Source of the DNA: Polaribacter marinus | GTDB taxonomy: Bacteria; Bacteroidota; Bacteroidia; Flavobacteriales; Flavobacteriaceae | Direction of reading: 5' to 3' | NCBI RefSeq assembly: GCF_022662535.1 | Contig: NZ_JAKQYM010000003.1 | Location: 292,024 to 356,023 of the forward strand | Length of the DNA: 64,000 nucleotides | Part shown: positions 8,341 through 17,664 of the stretch, piece after piece | How positions within the stretch are numbered: the stretch's first letter is position 1 | Layout: each line of letters begins with the position of its first letter | Translations under genes and position numbers: made by a program | Notes under the pieces: model-generated | What the model saw: only the letters and a program-made list of their open reading frames with translations | Databases searched by the model: none | What the model was told of the DNA's origin: nothing

Positions 8341-11300
8341 TTAAAAAATAGCTCTTAATTGTATGTTTCCTGTGTGTATGGTTTTTGTGTTTTTACTTTT
8401 TCTACCTAAATAACTTAAATTAAGATTTAAAAAGGAATTTATTTTTTGATTAAAAATCAAGTTCCAAGTATAGTTTTTTCCTGCTTGTAAGCCTTCTAAC
8501 ATTTGGTAGGCAACAGGTGTGTTTGAGTTACCTGTAAAATCATTTAAAAAGACGTTTACATTTGCAGAGATTTGATTTTTCTTTTTACTAATATAAAAGT
8601 ATTCTATGCCAAATTTATGTTGCTGTAAGTTTTCGAAATCTTGTAATTTATTTTGTTTGTCTTTAAAATGGTAAAAAGCGGTAAATCTATTATTTTCGTT
8701 ATACAAAAAACTAACTTTTGGCTGAATTTCATTAGATCTTATTTTATAATTTCTATTGTTAAAATTCTCGGTTTCTAAATTGTTATTAGAATGTTTTCCC
8801 ATAAAATCTAATAACCAAAAATCGGCAAATTTATGTGCAAAATCTAACTGATGTAATTCAATTGTATTTTCTTGAGTCCCAATAAAATATTGTTGTTTAA
8901 TTTTAGAATCTCCATAAGTGTAAGTGGCACTGTAACGTTGTTGGTTTTTATTAAAGTACAAGCTATTTCTAAAACTAAGATTTAACCCAATTAATTTATC
9001 TTCATCAAAATCAAAAGGATTTAAATTGAAGGAGTTTTCTATTCGTTCTTGTTCGTTTTCTACTGATAAAAAACTTTGATTGTTAAAATGAGAAAGTATT
9101 TTTTGAATTCCAGTTTTTGAATTCCATTTAGAAAGATTAATTGTTAAAGATTGTTTCCACTTAGCACGTTGTGTTGCTATAAAACGCAAGTTGGGTTTTG
9201 GTACTCTTAAATATTCTGCTTGATCTTGATACTGGGCAATTTCAAATTCATTAAAATCTTTAATTCCGTCATTGTTATAATCTATCCAAGTATAATAACC
9301 AAATCCAGGTTCTGTTTTTACATAAATATATTCTTGCCTTGCAACATTACCAGAAGATGTCTCATAGGTGGTTACTAAATTTATAAAATCATCAAACAAA
9401 CGCTGATTGAAAACGAATTTAGAATTTAATGATTTTTCATTGTCTGCAAAATTATTTTCAGTAATTCTATAATTGGCAAACAAACTTAAATTGGTGTTTT
9501 TGTTTTTGATTAATTTACTATTGACATAAATTGTTTTTCTATGATTAATTTCTGTGAATTTATTAGATTTTATGCTGTCATTATTTCTATAATTAAATCC
9601 AATTTTAGCAAAAACTTTCGTAGAATCTCCAAAACCAATATAAGTTTCGTATTCTTTAAAACGATGACTTGTATTAATGTAATTTTTTGTGTTAATATTT
9701 TTTCTGCTGTTTGTTTCAAAATTGATAAAGGCTCCAAACCATTTTTTAGTAAAATGGTGTTCTACTTTAGCTTTTGCTCTAAAAAAGGAATTGTCTTCTG
9801 AAGTTGATGTATTATTTAGCAAACTACCATCAACAAATAAGGAAGTGTTTTTTAAGTTTATTTTAGATTTGAGTTCATGTTTGTTTCCAGAAAATACTGC
9901 CTTGTAATTTAGTTTTTTGTAGCTGTATAAAACAAAATCATCATCTTTGTTTTGCAGTGTAAATTCTGATTGAAAATAATTTTTGGTGGCGTCATTAGTA
10001 AGTAAATTCCAATCCCTATTAAATTCTATTGATTCCCATCGCTGTATGGTTTTAAATTTCTGCTGAACAAATTCATGATTAATATTACTTTTTAATTGCC
10101 ATTTTTTATCAATTAAAATTTGTTGCCATCCCACTTTTGCAGCATAACCTTTGTTTTGATTATTGTCTATTGATGAAAATAGATTTGCGTCGTTATTACT
10201 TATGGCAAATTCAGAATTTATTATTGTTTTTTTTGATGGAGTATAATTTGATTGTACTACAAATAACTGAGATTTTGTTGGGGGTATTAATTTAATTATG
10301 GGTTGATAATCACCTAAATTAGTGCCTACAAACTGAAAAATATTTCCAATTGCTGTAGTTCTGTCTAAAACATAATCACCTTTATTAGTTCCAACATTTG
10401 TAAAAGTAACCATATAAAGTTCTTCTGTAGAATTGGTAGAGTGTTCAAAGAATTCTTGACTCCCATTATTTATTTTTTTGTACAAAATTTTATTCTCGTT
10501 ATAAGAATCTACAAATGCACTTTCTGCAAACATTAAATCTGTATTGTTTCCAGCATTTGCTAAAATTTGTTTTTGAGGATCAGTTAAACTTTGTTGTAAA
10601 GGCTGATTTTTAGCGTCGTTTTCTGAATAAAAATAACCCGAAATGTCAAATTTTTCGCCTTCATATGAAGCTTCATCGTATGTAACAAATCTTGTGTAAT
10701 TTCTGTCAGAATATTGAAATTCAACAGTAATTCTCATGTCGTTTGTTACCGGATAAGTGGTGTTGAATGTTATCTCTCCAAGATTGTAATCAATTATATA
10801 ATCTTTATCAGCACCAGCTGTAATTTTAATGCCATTAACATAAACTTGTTCACTTCCTTCAATAATTATAATTGCAGCTTCATTATTTGCTCCTAAAATT
10901 TTATACGGACCTTGGTTACTTTCTTTTGCCGTAAAATTAAAACGAGTAAATTTACCTCTTACAACTGCTCCGGAAGCACTAACTTTAAACGAATCGTTAA
11001 TAGCTGCTTTTACTTGCAGGCCGGCAACTTGTTTTGTAAAAGCTAAAAAGTAACTTTTGGTGTTTTCTAGTGATATGTCTCCCGCTTTTACACCCCAATT
11101 TTCACTAAACATCTCAATAAAAATTCTATCGAAATCTGTAATATTTTGAGAGTATCCATTCTCTTGTATAGGAATGTTGGTATCAAATATATTAGCTCTT
11201 AATGTTACGTTTTTAGAAAGTTTTCCGGAGATTTCTAAATCTAAGGCAGCATTTGTAACTGTATTTTGATTGTTTCCAGAAGTGATACCTCTAGAGATAA

Positions 11301-11718
11301 AACCTCTTGTTTGTAAGCCTTCAAAAAGTTTAATGTCTGAAGTTTTTTTATTTGTAGTAAAACTATATAGTTTCCCTGTATTTGTTGAATTTGGGATAAT
11401 TAAATTTTTATCAAACGGACTGTACGTTTTTGTAACAAAATCTGGAATTCTAAAATATTCAACAGTAATTTCATGATATTTTTTAGCATTGATAATTAAA
11501 ATAGCATTGCTAAAATCTATTTGATATTCTGATGCCAAAATCTTATTTAAAAGCGAATTTTTAACAACAAATTTTTCAGGGTTAATTGCAACTGAATCTA
11601 ATAGAATGGTATCCTTTTTTACTGCGATTTTTTTGATTCGAAAATCTTTAGATATCGTTTGAGAATGGACAGAAAGTCCAATAAGAAAAAATAATAAATA
11701 AAGAATTTTCTTTTGCAT
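8341..11718 (-). CDS. Large outer-membrane protein of unknown function (1125 aa)
   Basis: The signal peptide is MQKKILYLLFFLIGLSVHSQ. Residues about 130-260 contain ISRGITSGNNQNTVTNAALD, FDRIFIEMFSENWGVKAGDI and FLAFTKQVAGLQVKA, which read like a porin or 'hypothetical barrel' start. An Ig-like stretch follows (YVNGIKITAGADKDYIIDYN, residues about 300-340). The remaining roughly 700 residues are long alternating beta strands ending in RAIF, consistent with a very large barrel. DYNNDGIKDFNEFE at about residue 815 is a Ca-binding-like DxDxDG loop. I do not recognise a named family. Comparable large barrels in flavobacteria include SprA, but I see no convincing SprA motif. The gene is alone, 58 bases downstream of the alkyltransferase. 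Confidence 0.75.
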   Translation of the reverse strand: MQKKILYLLFFLIGLSVHSQTISKDFRIKKIAVKKDTILLDSVAINPEKFVVKNSLLNKILASEYQIDFSNAILIINAKKYHEITVEYFRIPDFVTKTYSPFDKNLIIPNSTNTGKLYSFTTNKKTSDIKLFEGLQTRGFISRGITSGNNQNTVTNAALDLEISGKLSKNVTLRANIFDTNIPIQENGYSQNITDFDRIFIEMFSENWGVKAGDISLENTKSYFLAFTKQVAGLQVKAAINDSFKVSASGAVVRGKFTRFNFTAKESNQGPYKILGANNEAAIIIIEGSEQVYVNGIKITAGADKDYIIDYNLGEITFNTTYPVTNDMRITVEFQYSDRNYTRFVTYDEASYEGEKFDISGYFYSENDAKNQPLQQSLTDPQKQILANAGNNTDLMFAESAFVDSYNENKILYKKINNGSQEFFEHSTNSTEELYMVTFTNVGTNKGDYVLDRTTAIGNIFQFVGTNLGDYQPIIKLIPPTKSQLFVVQSNYTPSKKTIINSEFAISNNDANLFSSIDNNQNKGYAAKVGWQQILIDKKWQLKSNINHEFVQQKFKTIQRWESIEFNRDWNLLTNDATKNYFQSEFTLQNKDDDFVLYSYKKLNYKAVFSGNKHELKSKINLKNTSLFVDGSLLNNTSTSEDNSFFRAKAKVEHHFTKKWFGAFINFETNSRKNINTKNYINTSHRFKEYETYIGFGDSTKVFAKIGFNYRNNDSIKSNKFTEINHRKTIYVNSKLIKNKNTNLSLFANYRITENNFADNEKSLNSKFVFNQRLFDDFINLVTTYETSSGNVARQEYIYVKTEPGFGYYTWIDYNNDGIKDFNEFEIAQYQDQAEYLRVPKPNLRFIATQRAKWKQSLTINLSKWNSKTGIQKILSHFNNQSFLSVENEQERIENSFNLNPFDFDEDKLIGLNLSFRNSLYFNKNQQRYSATYTYGDSKIKQQYFIGTQENTIELHQLDFAHKFADFWLLDFMGKHSNNNLETENFNNRNYKIRSNEIQPKVSFLYNENNRFTAFYHFKDKQNKLQDFENLQQHKFGIEYFYISKKKNQISANVNVFLNDFTGNSNTPVAYQMLEGLQAGKNYTWNLIFNQKINSFLNLNLSYLGRKSKNTKTIHTGNIQLRAIF

Positions 11719-11776
11719 AAATTAACTACAAGTAGATAACGTAAAAATAGTTTTTTTATGCTTTTACTTTTAAAAA

Positions 11777-12256
11777 TTAAAAAAGAGATTGTTGTTTTAC
11801 AGGGTTTTCGTGTGCAAGCAACCATTTTTTTCGCCAAATACCACCTGCATAACCTGTTAAAGACCCATCCGAACCGATAACTCTATGACAAGGAATGATA
11901 ATCCAAATTGGATTTTTACCATTTGCAGAGGCAACTGCTCTTATAGCTTTTACATCTCCTAAAGCTTTGCTTTGTTCTAAATAAGTTCTTGTTTTATTAA
12001 AAGGAATGTTTAATAATTCTTCCCAAACCTTCTTTTGAAAATCTGTTCCCTGAGGATTTAATTTTAAGTTAAAATTATTTCTTTTTCCAGAAAAATAAGC
12101 TTCTAATTGTGTAACACATTCTTGTAGACAACTAGGTATTTCTTCAGATGTTTCTATATCTTCATTTAAAACAGAAACCGATTGAATTCCGTTTTTATCA
12201 CCAACAATTTTTGCGCTTCCAATAGGTGTTTTGTAATATGTAGTGACTAACTTCAT
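11777..12256 (-). CDS. Methylated-DNA-protein-cysteine methyltransferase
   Basis: The 159-residue protein carries the invariant active-site motif IPCHRVIGSDGSLTGYAGG, whose cysteine accepts the alkyl group from O6-methylguanine. WEELLNIPFNKTRTYLEQS is the upstream DNA-binding helix region. The size matches Ogt/MGMT proteins without an Ada regulatory domain. It is a suicide repair protein acting on chromosomal DNA. It lies three bases downstream of the TatD gene on the same strand, so the two are co-transcribed. Both have DNA-repair or nuclease connections. Confidence 0.95.
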   Translation of the reverse strand: MKLVTTYYKTPIGSAKIVGDKNGIQSVSVLNEDIETSEEIPSCLQECVTQLEAYFSGKRNNFNLKLNPQGTDFQKKVWEELLNIPFNKTRTYLEQSKALGDVKAIRAVASANGKNPIWIIIPCHRVIGSDGSLTGYAGGIWRKKWLLAHENPVKQQSLF

Positions 12257-12259
12257 AAA

Positions 12260-13024
12260 TTAAATCCCAAAAATATCTTTAGAATTTTGTGTTGTAATTG
12301 CAGCAATTTCATCAAAAGAAAGCCCATAAATATCTACTAATTTATCGACAACCTTAGTAATATAAGCGCTTTCGTTTCTTTTTCCTCTATATGGTGTTGG
12401 TGCTAAATAAGGAGCATCAGTTTCTAAAACAATATGTTGTAAATCAATTTCATTGAGAAATTTATCAATCTTACCATTTTTAAAAGTAGCAACACCACCA
12501 ATTCCTAATTTCATATTGTAAGAAATCGCTTGTTTTGCTTGTTCTAAAGTTCCTGTAAAGCAATGAAATATACCTCTTAAATCATCACTTTTTTCAGACT
12601 CTAAGACTTCAAAAACTTCATCAAAAGCATCTCTACAATGAATGTTAATGGGCATTTTTTTCTCTTTTGCCCACTGTATTTGAGTTTTAAAAGCCTCTTG
12701 TTGTTCTTTGAAAAAAGTTTTGTCCCAATACAAATCCATACCAATTTCTCCAATAGCATAAAAATCTCTTTGATCAATCCATTTTTTTACATGGGTTAAT
12801 TCTTCTAAGTAATTTTCTTTTACAGAAGTTGGATGTAAGCCCATCATTAAAAAAATATCATTTGGATATTCTTTTTCTAAACGAAGCATTCTTTCTGTAT
12901 ATGAAGCATCTATTGCTGGAATAAAAAAGCGTGAAACACCCGCGTTTTTAGCTCGTTGTATCATTTCTGCTCTATCGTCATTAAATTGACTAGAATATAA
13001 ATGTGTATGCGTATCTGTAATCAT
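12260..13024 (-). CDS. TatD-family metal-dependent hydrolase (DNase)
   Basis: This 254-residue TIM-barrel amidohydrolase-fold protein shows metal ligands in DTHTHL (residues 4-9), GEIGMDLYWDK, HCRDAFDE, HCFTGT and ETDAPYLAP. These are the canonical TatD ligand set, in order and complete. TatD enzymes are 3'-5' exonucleases or DNases implicated in DNA repair and quality control. The stop lies three bases before the alkyltransferase start. A possible minus-strand -7 element TAGTTTTG (13054-13047) lies just upstream of the ATG. Confidence 0.94.
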   Translation of the reverse strand: MITDTHTHLYSSQFNDDRAEMIQRAKNAGVSRFFIPAIDASYTERMLRLEKEYPNDIFLMMGLHPTSVKENYLEELTHVKKWIDQRDFYAIGEIGMDLYWDKTFFKEQQEAFKTQIQWAKEKKMPINIHCRDAFDEVFEVLESEKSDDLRGIFHCFTGTLEQAKQAISYNMKLGIGGVATFKNGKIDKFLNEIDLQHIVLETDAPYLAPTPYRGKRNESAYITKVVDKLVDIYGLSFDEIAAITTQNSKDIFGI

Positions 13025-13078
13025 TATTTTAAATCGATTTTATCAACAAAACTAATGATTTATCGGTAGTCTTTTTCT

Positions 13079-14691
13079 TTAATTTTTAATCAATTTCACA
13101 ACTTCTGCAGATTTGTTTTCTAAAGTTATTTTAGTAAGATAAATCCCTTTAGGGAAATTAAAATCAATTTTAATATTATTCAAATTTTTAAATTCTTTTT
13201 CTAAAAAAGTTTTACCTAAAATATTAGATATATAAACTTTAATATTTGTGTAGGTTTTAGTTAAATGAATATTTAGTTTATTTTTTATTGGGTTCGGATA
13301 TAGTTTTACAGAACCTAATAAGTTGTCCTCTACATCTAAAACATCTAATAGCCCCAAGTCTTCTACATTACCAGAAATATAAGCAGTCCCAGCATTATAA
13401 TATGTTGTATTATCAACAATTCTTGTTGTGGGTTGTGCTCCTAAAATAAAATGATTATTATCAACAGCAACGGCATAAGTGCTTTCTGTGGCATCATATT
13501 GACCACCACCAATATAACTGTTAGCGACAACTTGTGAAGCTTGTATGGTTTCTGCTAAAACCCATTCGTCATTTGCATTTTTTAGAAACAAATAAGATAA
13601 TCCAACATTTGAAATATTTGATCCATTATTTTCAACGCTAGAGTTGGGTGCAGAAACTAATAATAGGTTATTGTCTAAAGAAACTCCAGAGCCAAAATTA
13701 GATGCAGGATAGGGAGTTCTTATTATTTGAGATTCATTCCAAACTCCATCTCCATCTTTTTTAAAAAGATAGACATGACCGTAATACCAGTTATCGTCAT
13801 AGAGATCTAAGTTTTTTGCGCCAACCGCAATATAATCTTCAGAAATACTAACATCCCCATATCCAAATTCTGAGTATTGAACTCCATTACCAGGTTTTAA
13901 TTTTTGTACTTCCGCCCAAAAATCATCTGCATCTTTTTTAAAAACAAAAACAGATCCGTTTCCGTTAATAGTATTTACATTAGCAGCATCTGTATCACTT
14001 TTACTTGCCAAAGTAATATAATCTCCATGAATACTAACAGATTTTCCAATATCATCGCCATAGCCTCTATGAGATGGTACTATTTTTTGTGTTTCTGTCC
14101 AAATATCATCAGCTCCTTTTTTATAAACATATGCGGCTCCAGCACTATTTACTTGATTTGTATTATTTTCATCATAATCTTGATATCTAGCGCCAACAAC
14201 TAGAAAATCTCCATCAACTGCAACATCAGATCCAAAACGATCTCCAATTCTGATATCTGATGCTCTCAATCTTTGAACTCCATTCCATACATCATTTGCA
14301 TCTTTTTTATAAATCAAAACAGAGCCAGCTATTCCTTCAAAATCAGCTTCATTTAATCGGTCTCCAACAGAACCTATAAAGATGTAATCTCCTTGTATAG
14401 CAACTGTATATCCAAAAAAATCATCAATTTGTTTACCTACAAAGGCTTCAATTTTTTGATGATAGTTCCATGTGCCATTCTCATCTTTTTTATAAATATG
14501 TGCAGAACCTGTTCTTTCATTTTCACCAAGTGCACCAATAACAGCATAGTTTCCATCTATATCAGTGCTAAATCCGAAGCTATAACCTGCACCAGTATTG
14601 GGTTGGTTTAAAATTTGTTCTCCCCAATCTTGAGAGTTTATATTCCCAATAAATAAGACGAATATAACATAAAGTAGTTTTTTTTTTTCAT
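13079..14691 (-). CDS. Secreted FG-GAP repeat protein with T9SS sorting domain; start codon out of frame
   Basis: The main frame runs without a stop from about 14690 to 13079. It encodes a signal peptide (KKLLYVIFVLFIGNINSQ) and FG-GAP-type repeats such as FGYTVAIQGDYIFIG and FGSDVAVDGDFLVVGARYQ, alternating with YKKDxxxxW linkers. It ends in a type A T9SS C-terminal domain (LYPNPIKNKLNI...GIYLTKITL...KLIKN). The natural ATG (14691-14689) is followed by 11 A residues, which puts it out of frame. With 9 or 12 A's it would read MKKKLLYV or MKKKKLLYV. As written, ATG translation stops after about 17 codons. This is either a homopolymer sequencing error or slippage/phase variation. The product should be exported by Sec and then through the type IX system. 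Confidence 0.75.
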
Positions 14692-14813
14692 GATAGTTCC
14701 TTTTTAGATTTAAAGATAATACTGATAATAATTTTCTGGATTAGAAAATGTATAGACGGTTTGTTTTTTTATATAGATGGTATTTTAGTTTGCTTTTTTT
14801 TAGCAAAGTGATA

Positions 14814-14844
14814 TTGTATCAGCATTTTATAAAACGTACCTTTG
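14814..14844 (+). promoter_or_regulatory. Promoter of the DEAD-box helicase gene
   Basis: TTG (14814-14816), a 20-base spacer and TACCTTTG (14837-14844), 17 bases before ATG 14862. This is a consensus flavobacterial housekeeping promoter and also supports the internal ATG as the true start. Confidence 0.75.
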
Positions 14845-14861
14845 CAAAAAAAATTAGTAGA

Positions 14862-16214
14862 ATGACTTTTGAAGAATTAGGTTTATCTAATCAATTACAA
14901 TATGCTATTGATGACTTGGGTTTTGAAACACCAACGCCAATACAAGCTCAAGCATTTTCTGTAGTTAGATCAGGTAAAGATGTAGTAGGGATTGCGCAAA
15001 CAGGAACAGGAAAAACTTTTGCGTATATGATGCCAATTTTACGCGATTTAAAATACTCTAAACAACAGCATCCAAGAATTTTAGTTTTAGTGCCCACTCG
15101 AGAATTAGTTTTACAAGTGGTAGATGAAATAGAAAAATTAGCAAAATATATAAATGTTCGTGTTTTAGGTGTCTACGGTGGTGCCAATATCAACACACAA
15201 AAGCAAGCTATTTTGCAAGGGCAAGATATTATTGTTGCTACTCCAGGACGTTTGTATGATTTAGCGTTAAGTAATGCTCTTAAGTTAAAATCTATTCAGA
15301 AATTAGTAATTGATGAGGTAGATGTAATGTTAGATTTAGGTTTCCGCTTTCAGTTGATGAATATTTTTGATGTAATTCCTGAAAGAAGACAAAACATATT
15401 GTTTTCTGCAACAATGACAGAAGATGTTAATGATTTAATTTACGACTTCTTTAAATATCCAGAGAAAATTTCTGTTGCAGTTAGTGGAACTCCGTTAGAC
15501 AATATAGAACAAGTTTCTTATAATGTTCCTAACTTCTTTACAAAAGTAAATTTATTAAATCATTTATTAAGAGATAAAGAAGCCTTTAATAAGGTTTTAA
15601 TATTTGTGTCTTTTAAAAGAACAGCTGACATGCTTTTTAAGCACTTAGAAGAAGTCTTTGGAAGTGAAACTTGCGTTATCCATTCAAATAAAACTCAGAA
15701 CTATAGAATACGATCTATAAGACAATTTGATGAAGGAAACAATCGAATTTTGGTAGCTACAGATGTAATGGCACGTGGTTTAGATTTTGATGAAGTTTCT
15801 CATGTTATTAATTTTGATACACCGGATTTTCCAGAAAGTTATATGCACAGAATTGGTAGAACAGGACGTGCAGAAAAAGCAGGAAAAACCATTTTATTTT
15901 CAACAGAAAAAGAGCAAGAAGGAAAAGAGAAGATAGAAGCATTGATGGATTATGAGATTCCGGTTCTAGAAATTCCAGAAGAAATAGAGATTTCTGAATT
16001 ACTCACAGAAGATGAACGACCTAGAGAAGATCAAGGGATTTCTAAAAACAGAACAGGTTTAGAATATGTTCCGGGTCCTGCGTTTCACGAAAAGAGCGAG
16101 AAGAATAGTAAAACCAATCAAGGAGGTTCTTATAGAAGAGAAATTGCTAAAAAGTATAAGAAGCCAAAAACTAGAGGAGATAAAAACTACAACAAACGTA
16201 ATAAGAAAAAGTAA
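14862..16214 (+). CDS. DEAD-box ATP-dependent RNA helicase
   Basis: About 450 residues begin at ATG 14862 (MTFEELGLSNQL). The longer frame to 14748 runs through the promoter and is rejected. Motifs in order are the Q motif TPTPIQAQ, Walker A AQTGTGKTFA, PTRELV, TPGR, motif II IDEVD (DEVD instead of DEAD), SAT, HSNK, ARGLDFD and HRIGRTGR. A basic, disordered C-terminal tail (residues about 385-450, rich in K/R) probably contacts RNA. Such helicases remodel RNA in ribosome assembly or cold adaptation. The stop overlaps the next start in TAATG, so the two are translationally coupled. Confidence 0.95.
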   Translation: MTFEELGLSNQLQYAIDDLGFETPTPIQAQAFSVVRSGKDVVGIAQTGTGKTFAYMMPILRDLKYSKQQHPRILVLVPTRELVLQVVDEIEKLAKYINVRVLGVYGGANINTQKQAILQGQDIIVATPGRLYDLALSNALKLKSIQKLVIDEVDVMLDLGFRFQLMNIFDVIPERRQNILFSATMTEDVNDLIYDFFKYPEKISVAVSGTPLDNIEQVSYNVPNFFTKVNLLNHLLRDKEAFNKVLIFVSFKRTADMLFKHLEEVFGSETCVIHSNKTQNYRIRSIRQFDEGNNRILVATDVMARGLDFDEVSHVINFDTPDFPESYMHRIGRTGRAEKAGKTILFSTEKEQEGKEKIEALMDYEIPVLEIPEEIEISELLTEDERPREDQGISKNRTGLEYVPGPAFHEKSEKNSKTNQGGSYRREIAKKYKKPKTRGDKNYNKRNKKK

Positions 16215-16579
16215 TGCAGATTTTAACAGTACAAGAATTGCATAATTTGGCAATGAACATTGTTGGTGAAAAGTTAGAGGAAATGGGCTATGAATTTCAA
16301 GCAATTAATAGTCAATTAAAAAGACATCCTCAGTTTGTCTTATTTAAAAAAGGAGAACCTACTATTTTTGTATTGGTAAAAGCAACAAATAATATACAGA
16401 ACCCAATCGAATATGATGTGCTTTGGATGGAAACCTTTAAAGAACATGCTAAAAAACAAAATGCTAAAGTTTGGTTTGCAGGAGTAGGGATAGCCAATGC
16501 AGAAAGTGTAGAAAGTCCTGTTTTTAAAGATCAGCCTTACTATGTGGCATTTGATGATTTTATAAAAATAATTAGATAG
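16214..16579 (+). CDS. Conserved hypothetical protein coupled to the helicase
   Basis: The protein has 121 residues with no signal peptide or membrane span. It begins MQILTVQELHNLAMNIVG, then has alternating beta-alpha segments (PQFVLFKKGEPTIFVLVKAT, NAKVWFAGVGIANAES) and ends YYVAFDDFIKIIR. The arrangement resembles a small restriction-endonuclease-like or Mrr/UPF0102-type core, but I see no complete catalytic D-ExK. Databases sometimes label flavobacterial homologues as NADH-quinone reductase subunit F; no flavin or 2Fe-2S motif supports that. The ATG overlaps the helicase stop by one base, hinting at an RNA-linked role. Function is unknown. Confidence 0.72.
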   Translation: MQILTVQELHNLAMNIVGEKLEEMGYEFQAINSQLKRHPQFVLFKKGEPTIFVLVKATNNIQNPIEYDVLWMETFKEHAKKQNAKVWFAGVGIANAESVESPVFKDQPYYVAFDDFIKIIR

Positions 16580-16648
16580 TTCGTTTTTACAGCCGAACTT
16601 CAAGTATTCAATTTCACATCACTTTCTATATAGATTCAAATAAAAAAT

Positions 16649-16680
16649 AAAACCCAACTCTTTAGAGTTGGGTTTTATTT
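16649..16680. terminator. Bidirectional terminator
   Basis: A 12-bp perfect stem AAAACCCAACTC (16649-16660) / GAGTTGGGTTTT (16665-16676) around loop TTTA, with A-rich and T-rich flanks. It lies between the convergent helicase operon and the OmpA gene. Confidence 0.92.
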
Positions 16681-16700
16681 TTTATTTAAAGATGAAGAGA

Positions 16701-17552
16701 CTATTTAGTTGCATCTTGCTCTAATAAATCAAAGAATTGATTTAATTTAGGCATAATGATAATTTTAGTTCTTCTGTTTTTTGCTCTGTTTGCATCAGTA
16801 TCATTAGGTGCTAATGGTACATATTGACTTCTTCCTGCAGCAATTAATCTTTCTGGTTTTACACCAAATTTGTATTGTAAGATTCTTGTAATAGAAGTAG
16901 CTCTCATTGCAGATAAATCCCAGTTGTCTTGTAAGAATTTAGTCTTAATAGTTTTAGAATCTGTATGCCCTTCAATCATAACTTCCATTTCTGGTTGGTC
17001 GTTAATTACTTTTGCAATTTTTTCTAAAATAGGAAGCGCTTTTTCTGTTACGTTATAACTAGCGCTTTTAAATAATAACTTGTCAGAGATAGAAATAAAT
17101 ACAACTGTTTTTTCAACGTTTACTTCAATATCTTCATCTTGAATTCCGTTTGTTAAATTCTTGGTTAAGTGATATTTAATGGCAAGGTTTAATGAATCTT
17201 TTTGAGTCATTGCTTTTCTTACTCCATTAATATATTTATCTTTTTCACTTAATTGAGAAATTACGTTTTTAATATTATCTGAAGAAGATTGCGTTAAAAC
17301 GGTTAAGTTTTCTACTTGTTTTAAAGCTGTTTTTTTGTCTTCTTTTAAAGATTTAACTTGTTCTGTTAAAGCAAAAACTTTTGAGTCTTCTTTTTCACTT
17401 TCAATCAAACATTTTTGTAAACTCGTTTTTGTTGCAAGTAATTCTTTTTCTGTTTGTTGATTTTTAGTTTCTAATGCTAAATATTCTTTTTTAGACACAC
17501 AAGAACTAACGATAAACACAGTTAATAAAAGGATTGTTATTTTTTTCATCAT
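16701..17552 (-). CDS. OmpA-family peptidoglycan-binding lipoprotein
   Basis: About 283 residues begin at the MMKK pair (ATG 17550-17552 or 17547-17549). The signal MKKITILLLTVFIVSSC ends in a lipobox cysteine. Residues about 25-120 are a heptad-rich coiled coil (KKEYLALETKNQQTEKELLA...). The C-terminal OmpA domain has the peptidoglycan-binding signature EGHTDSKTIKT...NWDLSAMRATSI and ends NRRTKIIIMPKL. The protein should tether the outer membrane to the cell wall from the periplasmic face. The longer frame to 17585 lacks a sensible signal peptide. A minus-strand TAAATTTG (17581-17574) upstream may be the -7 box. Confidence 0.93.
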   Translation of the reverse strand: MMKKITILLLTVFIVSSCVSKKEYLALETKNQQTEKELLATKTSLQKCLIESEKEDSKVFALTEQVKSLKEDKKTALKQVENLTVLTQSSSDNIKNVISQLSEKDKYINGVRKAMTQKDSLNLAIKYHLTKNLTNGIQDEDIEVNVEKTVVFISISDKLLFKSASYNVTEKALPILEKIAKVINDQPEMEVMIEGHTDSKTIKTKFLQDNWDLSAMRATSITRILQYKFGVKPERLIAAGRSQYVPLAPNDTDANRAKNRRTKIIIMPKLNQFFDLLEQDATK

Positions 17553-17618
17553 TTTAAAATTAAATTGAGTAGACAAATTTAACAAAAAGCTAAGATAAAT
17601 AACACGATTATCAATTTT

Positions 17619-17645
17619 TTGTGAAAATTTTATGCACTATTTTTG
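17619..17645 (+). promoter_or_regulatory. Probable promoter of apbE
   Basis: TTG (17619-17621), a 16-base spacer (shorter than usual) and TATTTTTG (17638-17645), 19 bases before ATG 17665. Confidence 0.5.
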
Positions 17646-17664
17646 TTTAAAATTTAACAATTCG

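Noticed and set aside
13904..14203. Plus-strand open frame opposite the FG-GAP gene
   Set aside because: It is opposite strongly conserved FG-GAP repeats and is low-complexity in Ile, Ser and Asn, as expected from a mirror frame.
14748..14861. N-terminal extension of the DEAD-box helicase
   Set aside because: The extension runs through a consensus promoter (TTG...TACCTTTG), and the family starts at MTFEELG.
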